Part shown: piece by piece, positions 36,602 through 45,409 of the stretch
Layout of the letters: each line of letters begins with the position of its first letter
Position numbering within the stretch: the first letter of the stretch is position 1
NCBI GenBank assembly: GCA_900314935.1
Contig: OMXE01000005.1
Span: 62,001 to 126,000, forward strand
Length of the DNA: 64,000 nucleotides
Source of the DNA: an uncultured Prevotella sp.
GTDB taxonomy: Bacteria > Bacteroidota > Bacteroidia > Bacteroidales > Bacteroidaceae
Direction: 5' to 3'
Notes under the pieces: model-generated
Told to the model about the DNA's origin: nothing
Databases searched by the model: none
The model's input: the letters and a program-made list of their open reading frames with translations, nothing else
Program-made: the position numbers and the translations under genes

Positions 36602-36963
36602 ATATTAGAAACGAATCCAATTTGTCTCACTCACCCCTCCTCTCGGAGCAGTTGCACAATCAAAATTATAATTCCATCGAATTCGATGGGTTTAGGAATC
36701 AGGCTGGACTACATTCTTTCAGTCTTACACCCAAGGAGTGGGTACAAAAGACCAATGCAGTCGGTTTATACGCAAAGGCTGGTCGCTATGGTGAAACGTA
36801 GTCTCCAAATCTTCATTGTTTTCATTTGTGTTACAATCCTGTTGTTAACGTTCTACTTGATTAAACGCCGATTGTCGGAATTCTTGAACCGTCGGGCGTT
36901 AAACCATCCAAATCGCGATGAGGGAGAGTTGTGCGGTGATAAAAGTTTGCTTGTTCATTGTTT
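36602..36963. other. Stretch without a convincing gene
   Basis: The main visible feature is a perfect 16-base palindrome CCATCGAATTCGATGG at 36674-36689. A plus-strand frame from about 36789 would encode MVKRSLQIFIVFICVTILLL and more, with one membrane helix, but it runs on to 37063 across the end of the minus-strand thioredoxin-like gene, so it is doubtful. Confidence 0.5.
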
Positions 36964-38616
36964 CTATTTGTCATTAAATATCTCTTTGAGTTTCGCATCT
37001 ATTTCCTCACCACTCAAGCCACGAGCGAGGATGGTGCCGTCAGGGGCGAAGAGGATGCTGTAAGGGATGGCTTGAATGCCGTATGCGTCGGTAGCAATTT
37101 TCTGTGAATTGATGATTTGCGGATATGTTATTCCAAGTTCCTTGATGGCGGTCTCTGTGTGGGCAGGCTTGTCGGTGACGGCAATGCCAAGTACTTGCAA
37201 CCCTTTGCTCTTATATTTGTTATAGACTGCAATGATGGATGGGATTTCCTCTCGGCAGGGAGCACACCATGATGCCCAGAAGTCTACGAGCACGTACTGA
37301 CCGCGACCAACATAATCACTAAGATGGGTTGTCTTACCATTATAGACGACAGAGAAATCGGTAAAAGGTTTCGTGGGGTCTTTTGCTTCAATGCGGTTAA
37401 GTTCTGCTTCGGCCTTCCATCCCATCGTGGTCTCTTCGGGCAAGTCAAGTGCCTTGCGGATGAGCGGTTCCAGTTCGTCAACCTCTGTCGAAGTAGAGAG
37501 GATCGTACCGTCGCGGTCGATGAGATACATACCACCGCCAGCAAAGCTCAGGCCATTTTTTTGCCAGACGTTTAGCTCGTCTTTCAGGTCGACGAGGTTT
37601 TGCCATGGGTAGCCGTCCTTCTTTGCTGCATTCGTCATGCGGCTCACTTCGTCCTCACGGGCAATGCCAACTACCATAAATCCTTTGTCCTTGTATTTCT
37701 CATAGAGTGGGATAAGGTCGCGACTATGCTGACGGCAGGGACCACACCACGATGCCCATAGGTCGATGATGGCCACCTTACCCTTGTAGAGCGACGATAC
37801 TTTCACTTTCTCACCCTCTGCCGTACGAGCTTCGAAGTCAATATAGGGCTTGCCTGGCTTCAATAGCCAAGTCGCTTCAAGCGTGCGAATGTTATTGTGT
37901 ATGGAATTCTCTGGGTGGAAGTTTTCATATGAGGAATGATAGAGGTTCATCAACTTGTCGTCACGACTGCTATTGTATTGCATTTGGTCGGCAATGTCAT
38001 AGAGCGTATACTGCATGGGATGGGCAGCATAGTACTCAAATTCCCAAGCCCGGAGCTCGTCATAGAGTTTTTCGTATTCCGTCATGAACTCTGCGTTGCG
38101 CTTCATCAGCAACGTATCCTCCTCTGGATTCTTGCCCTGTGCCAGCAATGCTTCCACCTTTGGTCTGATTTCAGCCTCAGCCTGTTTATTTATCGCGTTC
38201 ATTTTATTACGATAAAGTCGGTCGGCCTCTGCGTCCATTGCGACTTTCAAAGTCTGTTCGGGGCCACCACTGATAACCTTCCATTGATTATCATCGAAAC
38301 GTAGTGACACGTTCGCCCCATTTTCAACCAAATAATTCGCATACTTCCATGAGCCGCGTTCCCATTGCTCACGCAAAAACACTTTGTAAAGGCTCATCTT
38401 GTCGGTATTCACATCGCAAGAGAACTGCCCCTTTGCATCAGCCATTGTTGTGATATAATTATCTGACACGCGGATGTCCACATCGGCAGGACAGATGACC
38501 ACGGTCTTGCCATGAGTTGTGTCACGCAGTTCGCCTCTGATATGGCACTTCACTTGCGCCTGTCCCGCCATAGCGACGAGGGCGAGCAGGATGGTGATGA
38601 TGGTTATCTTATTCAT
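36964..38616 (-). CDS. Tandem thioredoxin-domain (TlpA/ResA-like) periplasmic protein
   Basis: A 550-residue exported protein. Signal peptide MNKITIITILLALVAMAGQA; residues about 22-110 resemble the DUF4369-type beta domain often fused to TlpA proteins; about 260-390 and 430-550 are two complete thioredoxin folds with LWASWCGPCRQ (Cys291, Cys294) and FWASWCAPCRE (about 451 and 454). It probably reduces or isomerises disulfides in the periplasm; two active domains in one chain is less usual. The start at 38616 follows from the signal peptide; the longer frame to 38832 lies inside the preceding gene. Last gene of a four-gene minus-strand operon. Confidence 0.9.
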   Translation of the reverse strand: MNKITIITILLALVAMAGQAQVKCHIRGELRDTTHGKTVVICPADVDIRVSDNYITTMADAKGQFSCDVNTDKMSLYKVFLREQWERGSWKYANYLVENGANVSLRFDDNQWKVISGGPEQTLKVAMDAEADRLYRNKMNAINKQAEAEIRPKVEALLAQGKNPEEDTLLMKRNAEFMTEYEKLYDELRAWEFEYYAAHPMQYTLYDIADQMQYNSSRDDKLMNLYHSSYENFHPENSIHNNIRTLEATWLLKPGKPYIDFEARTAEGEKVKVSSLYKGKVAIIDLWASWCGPCRQHSRDLIPLYEKYKDKGFMVVGIAREDEVSRMTNAAKKDGYPWQNLVDLKDELNVWQKNGLSFAGGGMYLIDRDGTILSTSTEVDELEPLIRKALDLPEETTMGWKAEAELNRIEAKDPTKPFTDFSVVYNGKTTHLSDYVGRGQYVLVDFWASWCAPCREEIPSIIAVYNKYKSKGLQVLGIAVTDKPAHTETAIKELGITYPQIINSQKIATDAYGIQAIPYSILFAPDGTILARGLSGEEIDAKLKEIFNDK

Positions 38617-38629
38617 GTATATTGTGGTT

Positions 38630-41458
38630 TTATTTGTCTTCTTTCTTAGGTTTCTGTGAGAAACGGTAACTGATGGTGAGCAGGGCATAGCGACGCATGG
38701 AGTTGGTCCACGTTTCAGTGCGACCCTGGGCATTGATGCTGTAACGGAGATTGGACACCTGACCGAGAAGGTCGTAGCCACGGAGCTTGATGACCCATTG
38801 TCCTTGATGAATGGATTTGGTGAGCGACGCATCCCAATAGAGACGGTTGTCGTTCATCTCAGCATCGGTGTATCCTCGGCGTGAGTGCATCGTGAGGTCG
38901 GTATTGAAGGTGATGTTCCAAGGGAACTTGTAAGTGCCGTTGATGCCGTAGGCGATGTCCCAGATGTCGGTGGGCTGCTCCCCAAAGGTGATGTTTCGAT
39001 GAATATTGCGGTAGGTGAAATCGCCCTTCAGTCTCAGGGTGAGGTTGCTCTTTTGGAAACTGACACTGGGGTCGTAACTCATAAGACAAGTTCCGACACG
39101 GCTCATCTCCGCATCGGTGCTTCCTGTAGTGAGGGCGAGGCCGGTGCTTCGGGTGTAGCGGAAGGAGAGTTCATTGCCGATATGCCAGAACTTCTGATGA
39201 CCAAGGGCGCGGTTCCAATTGATTGATGTGCCAAGGTTCCAGTTGCCGCCGCTGATGTTCTCGGGTCGGTAAGTGCGCACTCCGGTGGTCATGTCGTAGG
39301 TGTAGCCTTGTGTGCGGGCGTTGTGCGTCATGGTGGCATCCATCCGGAGATTGATGGTCTGGTCGATGCTGTCATTGCGCAAACGGTAGTTGCCATACCA
39401 TGTATGCTGCTCACTCTTCTTCATATCGGGGTTGCCGAGGAAGATGTTAAGAGGGTCGCTGGTGATGGGACGGTCGATGAGGTCAGTAACGCTCGGTGTT
39501 GATGGCCATATATAGTATTGCATGTTGAGTTCTCTTTTCCTGTTCATCAAATAGAAATAGACATTCGGGCTGAACAGCATGTAGTTGCGGGTGAGCGTAG
39601 TGTTCAGCGGCTGACTGTTGTAGCTCATTTTTTGGCGCTGGTAGTTGGTGTTGAGACTCATATATAAGCCTATGTAGTAGTTTTTCAGATTTTTGTTGAA
39701 CTCAACACCTATGCCGGCACGGCGGTTCAGGGTCTGCGTGCGCTGCTCGTAGCTGTTTTTGGCATCAAACAGGTAATCGATGCTGTCGCGCAGGAATTCA
39801 TGACGGTCACTCTGGTCGTCACCTATGCCTATCCCGACGGATGGTGAGAGGCGCAATGATTTTGTCAGCTGATAATTATAATTCAATTCTGCTTGGTAGT
39901 TGTAGGTGTGTGATGGTGATTCCGTACGCCGGTCACGGTCATCATGCGTGCCCAACCGATGGTAAGTGTAGTGATTCATACTTGTCGACTCGGGATCGAA
40001 GCTTCTGTTAAAGTTGCCCTGAACATTGAACGTGAACGAGTCTCCTGTAGGCATGCGATAAGCCAGATAGGCGTAACCATTGCCATACAGCCACTCGTTC
40101 TTGTTGCGTGAGCGATACCACGAACTGTTGATGCTGTCTTTCATCACGGCATCGGCAGTACTCACGTTCCATCCCTCGTTCTCATCGCGGTTGTTGTTGT
40201 AGTTGAGTCCAACTGTGGAATAGAAACGGAACTTGCCTGTAGTGCGTAAAGTGTTTTTCATTTCGAAGTGACTGGGTCTGTTGCGACCCGTACTTTCCGA
40301 CATGCCGAATGTACTGGCTCCGTTCATGTAAGTCTCGCTCTGACTGCGCGTCTCGCTGAATTCATTGTTCCAAGTGGCGTTCACCTCGGTAGAGTTGGTC
40401 AGTTTATCCTCGGGCGCCTGATAGACGAACTGTCCGCCCACTTGCTTGAAATGACTGTCGCCCGCCTGTTCAAACTTGTCGTTGTAGCTGCTTTCTTCAC
40501 CGCTGTATTCCATTGTCTCATTGATGTTGTTCATCCCACCGAAGAGCACCGCCCGTGTGTGGTCGGAGAATCGCAATCCGAAACCTTTCAGCTTGTAACG
40601 GTCGTCAGTCCCGTATCCTGCCTCAATGTTTGCCGAGCCTCCGATGTTGTACTCCCGTTTCAGGATGACATCCATCGTCAGCTCTTTTTTGTCCTCGTCA
40701 TCGATGCCAAGATACTTGTTCTCTTCCGTCTGTTTCTTATAGACCTCTACGTTCTTCACCGTGAAGTAGGGCAGATTCTGAAGCATGATTTTGTTCTTGC
40801 CACGGAAGAAGTCGGCACCATTCAATGTCAGGTTGTCCACCTTCTTGCCGTTGACGAAGATTTCCCCATCATCTTTCAATTCCACTCCAGGCAATTGCTT
40901 GATGAGTCCGTCGAGCATCGACCCTTCCGGAACATTGAAGGCATCGGCATTGAAGACAAGGGTGTCACCACGCCACACCATTTTCACTTTGGTTGCTGTA
41001 ACCACCACCTCATCCAAGTCTGCGCCCGTGAAATGGCTGGCGTGTGGGGCTTTCTTCAGATAGATTTTAGGACCTTCGATTTCCTGTCGGCGACTGCCCA
41101 CCTGCTTCATTTCAAAGTCGGCGTATGCTGTCTCATAATTCGGGTGTTCAAATTTGATGATATATCGTGCAGACTCCCGACTGATGGCAAAATGATAGTT
41201 GGTAGTGCCAATCGACCGGCCAATGCCACTACTATAGCTGTAGCTCTCCCAGACACGCATCGTGTCAACCACAGTAGAGTCAGCACGCATCAACGTCACC
41301 TTCACGTCGCGGATGGCAGCCTTGGTGAAACCATCGGCCACTGTTCCACGGAGGGCGATAGGATTGTTCTTTTTCTTCATCTTCGTGCTGTCCACCTGAC
41401 CGTACGCCGACATGGCTGCAAGGGCAAGGAGAATGGTGATGATGAATTCCTTTTTCAT
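38630..41458 (-). CDS. TonB-receptor-like outer-membrane barrel protein (first)
   Basis: A 942-residue protein with a signal peptide (MKKEFIITILLALAAMSAYG), a carboxypeptidase-like regulatory domain (IALRGTVADGFTKAAIRDVKVTLMRADS), a plug-like region (LDEVVVTATKVKMVWRGDTLVFNADAF, LPGVELKDDGEIFVNGKKVDNLTLNG) and a long barrel of the outer-membrane beta-barrel family (OMP_b-brl type). The start at 41458 is 4 bases from the preceding stop. It lies between two thioredoxin-like genes; a role in moving or assembling a disulfide-containing or redox-sensitive substrate is inference. Confidence 0.88.
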   Translation of the reverse strand: MKKEFIITILLALAAMSAYGQVDSTKMKKKNNPIALRGTVADGFTKAAIRDVKVTLMRADSTVVDTMRVWESYSYSSGIGRSIGTTNYHFAISRESARYIIKFEHPNYETAYADFEMKQVGSRRQEIEGPKIYLKKAPHASHFTGADLDEVVVTATKVKMVWRGDTLVFNADAFNVPEGSMLDGLIKQLPGVELKDDGEIFVNGKKVDNLTLNGADFFRGKNKIMLQNLPYFTVKNVEVYKKQTEENKYLGIDDEDKKELTMDVILKREYNIGGSANIEAGYGTDDRYKLKGFGLRFSDHTRAVLFGGMNNINETMEYSGEESSYNDKFEQAGDSHFKQVGGQFVYQAPEDKLTNSTEVNATWNNEFSETRSQSETYMNGASTFGMSESTGRNRPSHFEMKNTLRTTGKFRFYSTVGLNYNNNRDENEGWNVSTADAVMKDSINSSWYRSRNKNEWLYGNGYAYLAYRMPTGDSFTFNVQGNFNRSFDPESTSMNHYTYHRLGTHDDRDRRTESPSHTYNYQAELNYNYQLTKSLRLSPSVGIGIGDDQSDRHEFLRDSIDYLFDAKNSYEQRTQTLNRRAGIGVEFNKNLKNYYIGLYMSLNTNYQRQKMSYNSQPLNTTLTRNYMLFSPNVYFYLMNRKRELNMQYYIWPSTPSVTDLIDRPITSDPLNIFLGNPDMKKSEQHTWYGNYRLRNDSIDQTINLRMDATMTHNARTQGYTYDMTTGVRTYRPENISGGNWNLGTSINWNRALGHQKFWHIGNELSFRYTRSTGLALTTGSTDAEMSRVGTCLMSYDPSVSFQKSNLTLRLKGDFTYRNIHRNITFGEQPTDIWDIAYGINGTYKFPWNITFNTDLTMHSRRGYTDAEMNDNRLYWDASLTKSIHQGQWVIKLRGYDLLGQVSNLRYSINAQGRTETWTNSMRRYALLTISYRFSQKPKKEDK

Positions 41459-41462
41459 TGTC

Positions 41463-42923
41463 CTATTTTCCAATTGTTATGTTGCGGATGACGAAAGCAC
41501 CCTCACCATCGCCCTCCTTGAAGTCGAAGGTGGCGGGGATGGTGTCAAACGGCTCGAAGGTGAGGGTGAAGTCGGTGTAGTTTATTGCGCCAATGTATTC
41601 TTCCTTGGCGGTAAAGGCATTGACTTCGGGATAGTTGTCAACGTCGAGCTTGATGGCGTCGGCTGATGTCAGTTTATACTTCTTCCCGTTGGCGGTGAGA
41701 TAGGAATCCTTGGCAATGCTAAACTTATAATCTTTCTTTGTATAATAGCGGAAACTGACTTTAGTACAATCTGCATTGGCTTCTATATGACGGACAACAA
41801 ACCCCAGATTTGAACTGTTATCCTGTTTGGGGCCATTGATGGCCTCGGCCATTCCAAAGAACCAGCCTATGCCATAGCCAACAGTCTTCCACAAGATACG
41901 ACCTTCTGGTGAGATCAGGACATAATAAGGCACAGCCCCTTCGTCGCAATATCTGCTGCTGATGCTGCTTCCCATCTTGCCGTCGTTCCAGTTTTTCCAA
42001 ACGATGCGCTTACTGAAGTCACTATTCTTCCATGAGGAGATCTTGTCTTCATTGATGCCGACGATTTCCAGTTTATCCTTCATTCGTTCATAGACCTCCC
42101 TCATCTCTGGTTCAGCCATCCGGCACGGGCCGCAGCCGATGCCCCAGAGATCAAGCAGCAGGTATCGGCCATCCGTCATGCCTTCAAGGAGGTGATGGGT
42201 GTTGCCCTGCATATCGAAGAGTTCGGCATCGACGGCCTTGTCGCCTACCTGCAGGACTTGCGGAGGATAAATATAGGTATGTATCTCTGCCAATTCGGCT
42301 TCAAAACCTTTCGGTGCACGGGCCAAGAAAGACTTCTCCAGATCCTTCAACTGCTCCACGTATGGGAAGTCTTTCATGTTTATCAGCATCCTGGATATGC
42401 GCCACAAAACATTTAAAGACGCAGCATCCACTGGCAGTGAGGACAGGATGTCCATCTGCTGCTTCGTTAACTCCATGCTGATAGAGTCTAACTTAACCCT
42501 ATCTCTGTTCTCTACAATTTGAATAAGTTCCTTTATCACGTCACGACAATGCTCCGTGACGCGGTTCAGCGTCTGCTGCTCTGGAATCGGACTTTCCACT
42601 TTCCAAAGAGGATAGATACAGTCTGTACCCGTCAGTTTAATAGTCACATCAGGCTTCATCATAAGGGAGAATGAGAAATTGGGACAACCTTCGCCCACTA
42701 AAGAGAGAAAACCGCTAGAGAGTTCTTCAACAGGTAGAGTAAAGGCAAAACGCCCGCTTTGGACGGTATCTACAACAGATCCACTAATACCAATACCGGC
42801 AAGTACCAACGTACCGTCTTTCAATGCGGGTGAATAACCAGTGACAGTTGCTGTCTTTGTCTGTGCCTGCCCTGCCAATGTGATGAGGGCGAGAAGTGGG
42901 GCGATGATGATTTGCTTGTTCAT
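41463..42923 (-). CDS. Thioredoxin-like (TlpA/ResA-type) periplasmic protein
   Basis: A 486-residue exported protein with signal peptide (APLLALITLAGQAQ), an N-terminal beta domain (about 22-110, DUF4369-like: GTLVLAGIGISGSVVDTVQSGRFAFTLPV), a helical linker, one thioredoxin domain with LWGIGCGPCRMAEPEM (CGPC near residue 265) and about 120 further residues, beta-rich. The tail segment (DFTLTFEPFDTIPATFDFKEGDGEGAFVIRNI) is conserved-looking but not recognised. It is second in the operon, 21 bases after the barrel gene at 42945. Confidence 0.87.
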   Translation of the reverse strand: MNKQIIIAPLLALITLAGQAQTKTATVTGYSPALKDGTLVLAGIGISGSVVDTVQSGRFAFTLPVEELSSGFLSLVGEGCPNFSFSLMMKPDVTIKLTGTDCIYPLWKVESPIPEQQTLNRVTEHCRDVIKELIQIVENRDRVKLDSISMELTKQQMDILSSLPVDAASLNVLWRISRMLINMKDFPYVEQLKDLEKSFLARAPKGFEAELAEIHTYIYPPQVLQVGDKAVDAELFDMQGNTHHLLEGMTDGRYLLLDLWGIGCGPCRMAEPEMREVYERMKDKLEIVGINEDKISSWKNSDFSKRIVWKNWNDGKMGSSISSRYCDEGAVPYYVLISPEGRILWKTVGYGIGWFFGMAEAINGPKQDNSSNLGFVVRHIEANADCTKVSFRYYTKKDYKFSIAKDSYLTANGKKYKLTSADAIKLDVDNYPEVNAFTAKEEYIGAINYTDFTLTFEPFDTIPATFDFKEGDGEGAFVIRNITIGK

Positions 42924-42944
42924 ATTCTTTGACTTATAGACCTT

Positions 42945-45146
42945 TTACTTTCCTTTACTGATACCACCTACCACATCGTCATTCTCGATGGTGGTCTCGG
43001 TCTTCTTCACGCTGGCTTTCAACTTGCCGAAGCGGTAGGATAGACTGATTTGGAACCGGCGACCTATATATTGGTTTTCAGAGAATGCTGTATAATCACC
43101 CTGATCTGTGACAGAAGCAGACCTCTGGTATTTTCTGAAAGGCATATAGGTAAAGAGACGTAATGTCAGGCGGTCTTCCTTGAGGAAAGAGCGTTGTAAT
43201 GCAGCACTGTAGCTGTAGAATGATCGGGAGTAACTATATACATTGTAGGGCTCATGACCTATCTGACCGTATGAACTTAGTGTCAAGCGCAGTTTCCATG
43301 GCAGTTGCTGAGTCAGCGAAACATAATAGAATCCATCCCAAGCAGACTTCTCAAGTTGAAGACTGAGATTCCTGTAACTGTTGTGCTGTACATAGCCATT
43401 GGCAACAATAGTAGTATAATCGAAAGGTTTCCATTGAAGATAGCCCTCAACCTGATAGCGACGCAAGCGCTCAATGTTGTCATAGGTACTATATAACTTA
43501 TTGTTCTTAATGTATCGGATATCCCCAATGCCGCCATTGAAGAATTTATACATTGGTGCCAGTTGCAGTGTCAAACGAGGCGAAACGAACATATACAATA
43601 AGGTTAAGGATTGCTGATGGGAACTTGTCAGATGATCGTTTCCAAAATCGACTCTCTCAGGACCTTCGATGACAGCAGGATTCAGATAAGATATACCAGG
43701 ACGGGAAATGCTGGTGCTATAGTTGAGTTTCAGTGAGTTGGCATCATTAATCTGATACTTGATGCTGGCCTGTGGCACCCAGTCGTTCAAGTGGTCGTTA
43801 TAATCATTACTCTTTCCGTCGGGGTAATGGGCACTCATATAACTATATTCGTAGCGCAGACCAGTGCGGGCAGACCATTTACCTGCAATGAGATGATAGT
43901 CGGCATAGGCCGCTGCTACTCGTGTGGTATGATCAAACTCAGTGCTGAATGACGGGGTTTGTGTCCATTGGTAATAATCCTGCAGTGTATGACTGTTGTT
44001 TCGACGGTCGATGTATTTTCCGCCTATTTCTATCTTGTGCCCTGTCCAAAGTGGCCTTATATAGTCTGTCTGGAAGGTATGCTCCGTGAAATTCTCCTTT
44101 GAATTGACCAGATATCCTGTATAGTAAAAAGGATTTCCTACAATATCTGTATAGCTACTTTCCTGCTCCGTACGCTGACGGGTCAGGGCGAGCATATAGG
44201 AGAATGTCAGCTTTTCCCCTTTGCAATGAGTCTTGTGCTCGTAATCCAACCGCCCGTTCCATGAATGATGCATGTAACCAGGCATCCAGTAATGGTCATT
44301 GTAGCTGTAGAGTATCTGCTTGTTTGCATCGTACATTTCAAGGGGACCTTCACCTTGCACATTTAACTTATAGAAGTAACCACCGAATGATGCAGAGATC
44401 AGGTTGAGTGTGTCAATGTCGAAGCTGCCACCAAGATCAGCATAAAAGATATGGCCTGGGTTAGAACCTTCCTGATGCACTTTCATCGTTCTTCCTGATG
44501 TCAAATATGTACGCTCTATGTCTTGGATGTTCGTGCTACTCTTTTCCGTCATTTTATTGTAGCCAGCATCAATGGAGAGAATGGCCTTGCCTATTTGTGT
44601 CGTCATGTTTCCGCTAACACTTGGTGCTTTGAGGGTGCTATAGGATAGGTTTACTCCTCCTGTGACACCATTGAAGCTACGACCGTCCATCATGACGATA
44701 TTTAAGATGGCATCCACGCCCTCTGCATCCTCACGTGCCCCTGGATCGGTAATTACCTCTATGCGCTTTACCATTGAGGCGGGAATGGACTTCAGTATCT
44801 CTTTGGCATTTTTAGTAAGACTGGGGTCAGGATGACCATTCTTGTAAATCTTGTAGTTGCTGTTACCCTTCACCTTAATATTGTCTTCGCCATCAACTGC
44901 CACCATTGGCACCTTGCGAAGTAGGTCGAGAACTGTCAGTGTCTTTGATTCCTCATCAGCCTGCACGTCATAGCCGATGCGGTCTATCTCCTGTTTGATG
45001 AACTGTCGTTGTGCCTTGACGGTCACGCCCTCTAATTCCTTGCTCCATGTGATGGAGTCATTCTTTACAGTAATGCTGTCTGTTTGCGCCTTTGCTTCCA
45101 TCGACATGAGGACAAGCAGTGCAATGATGATGGCTTTTTTGTTCAT
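42945..45146 (-). CDS. TonB-receptor-like outer-membrane barrel protein (second)
   Basis: A 733-residue protein with signal peptide (IIIALLVLMSMEAKAQ), no carboxypeptidase-like domain, a plug-like region (LEGVTVKAQRQFIKQEIDRIGYDV, VLDLLRKVPMVAVDGEDNIKVKGNSNYKIYKNG, IEVITDPGAREDAEGVDAILNIVM) and an OMP_b-brl barrel. First gene of the four-gene operon; a TAACTTTG element on the minus strand at 45183-45190 is its likely -7. A regulator is transcribed divergently from the same intergenic region. Confidence 0.88.
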   Translation of the reverse strand: MNKKAIIIALLVLMSMEAKAQTDSITVKNDSITWSKELEGVTVKAQRQFIKQEIDRIGYDVQADEESKTLTVLDLLRKVPMVAVDGEDNIKVKGNSNYKIYKNGHPDPSLTKNAKEILKSIPASMVKRIEVITDPGAREDAEGVDAILNIVMMDGRSFNGVTGGVNLSYSTLKAPSVSGNMTTQIGKAILSIDAGYNKMTEKSSTNIQDIERTYLTSGRTMKVHQEGSNPGHIFYADLGGSFDIDTLNLISASFGGYFYKLNVQGEGPLEMYDANKQILYSYNDHYWMPGYMHHSWNGRLDYEHKTHCKGEKLTFSYMLALTRQRTEQESSYTDIVGNPFYYTGYLVNSKENFTEHTFQTDYIRPLWTGHKIEIGGKYIDRRNNSHTLQDYYQWTQTPSFSTEFDHTTRVAAAYADYHLIAGKWSARTGLRYEYSYMSAHYPDGKSNDYNDHLNDWVPQASIKYQINDANSLKLNYSTSISRPGISYLNPAVIEGPERVDFGNDHLTSSHQQSLTLLYMFVSPRLTLQLAPMYKFFNGGIGDIRYIKNNKLYSTYDNIERLRRYQVEGYLQWKPFDYTTIVANGYVQHNSYRNLSLQLEKSAWDGFYYVSLTQQLPWKLRLTLSSYGQIGHEPYNVYSYSRSFYSYSAALQRSFLKEDRLTLRLFTYMPFRKYQRSASVTDQGDYTAFSENQYIGRRFQISLSYRFGKLKASVKKTETTIENDDVVGGISKGK

Positions 45147-45182
45147 ATATAACTTATTATTATTTATTGCGTTTTCTCATCG

Positions 45183-45386
45183 CAAAGTTAGTGAGACTTA
45201 TCGAAACGGAAAAAGGAAAAGGGGAGAATTTGCGGAGGCGTGTTTCAGTCTGATCTCAATGAAAATCCTTTGTGTATCGAGGTTTCGGAAGATATAGCCG
45301 ATGAAAAAAGTGACAAAATGAAACACGTGAACAGCGAGATTTAACAGACTAAGGAGGGTACTTATACAATATTTAGTGTAACTTTG
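45183..45386. promoter_or_regulatory. Divergent promoter region of the barrel/thioredoxin operon and its regulator
   Basis: Minus-strand TAACTTTG at 45183-45190 points to the operon, and plus-strand TAACTTTG at 45379-45386 to the regulator at 45410. Neither has a clear TTTG partner at 19-20 bases, as expected of activator-dependent promoters. Confidence 0.6.
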
Positions 45387-45409
45387 CACACAACAATCGT
45401 ATATATATA

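Noticed and set aside
36789..37063. Possible small membrane protein upstream of the thioredoxin operon
   Set aside because: The frame runs antisense into the end of the thioredoxin-like gene and has no promoter or clear ribosome site.
40268..41491. Long plus-strand open frame opposite the first barrel gene
   Set aside because: It is antisense to a clear signal-peptide and barrel gene, and its translation is histidine/valine rich with no recognisable domain.
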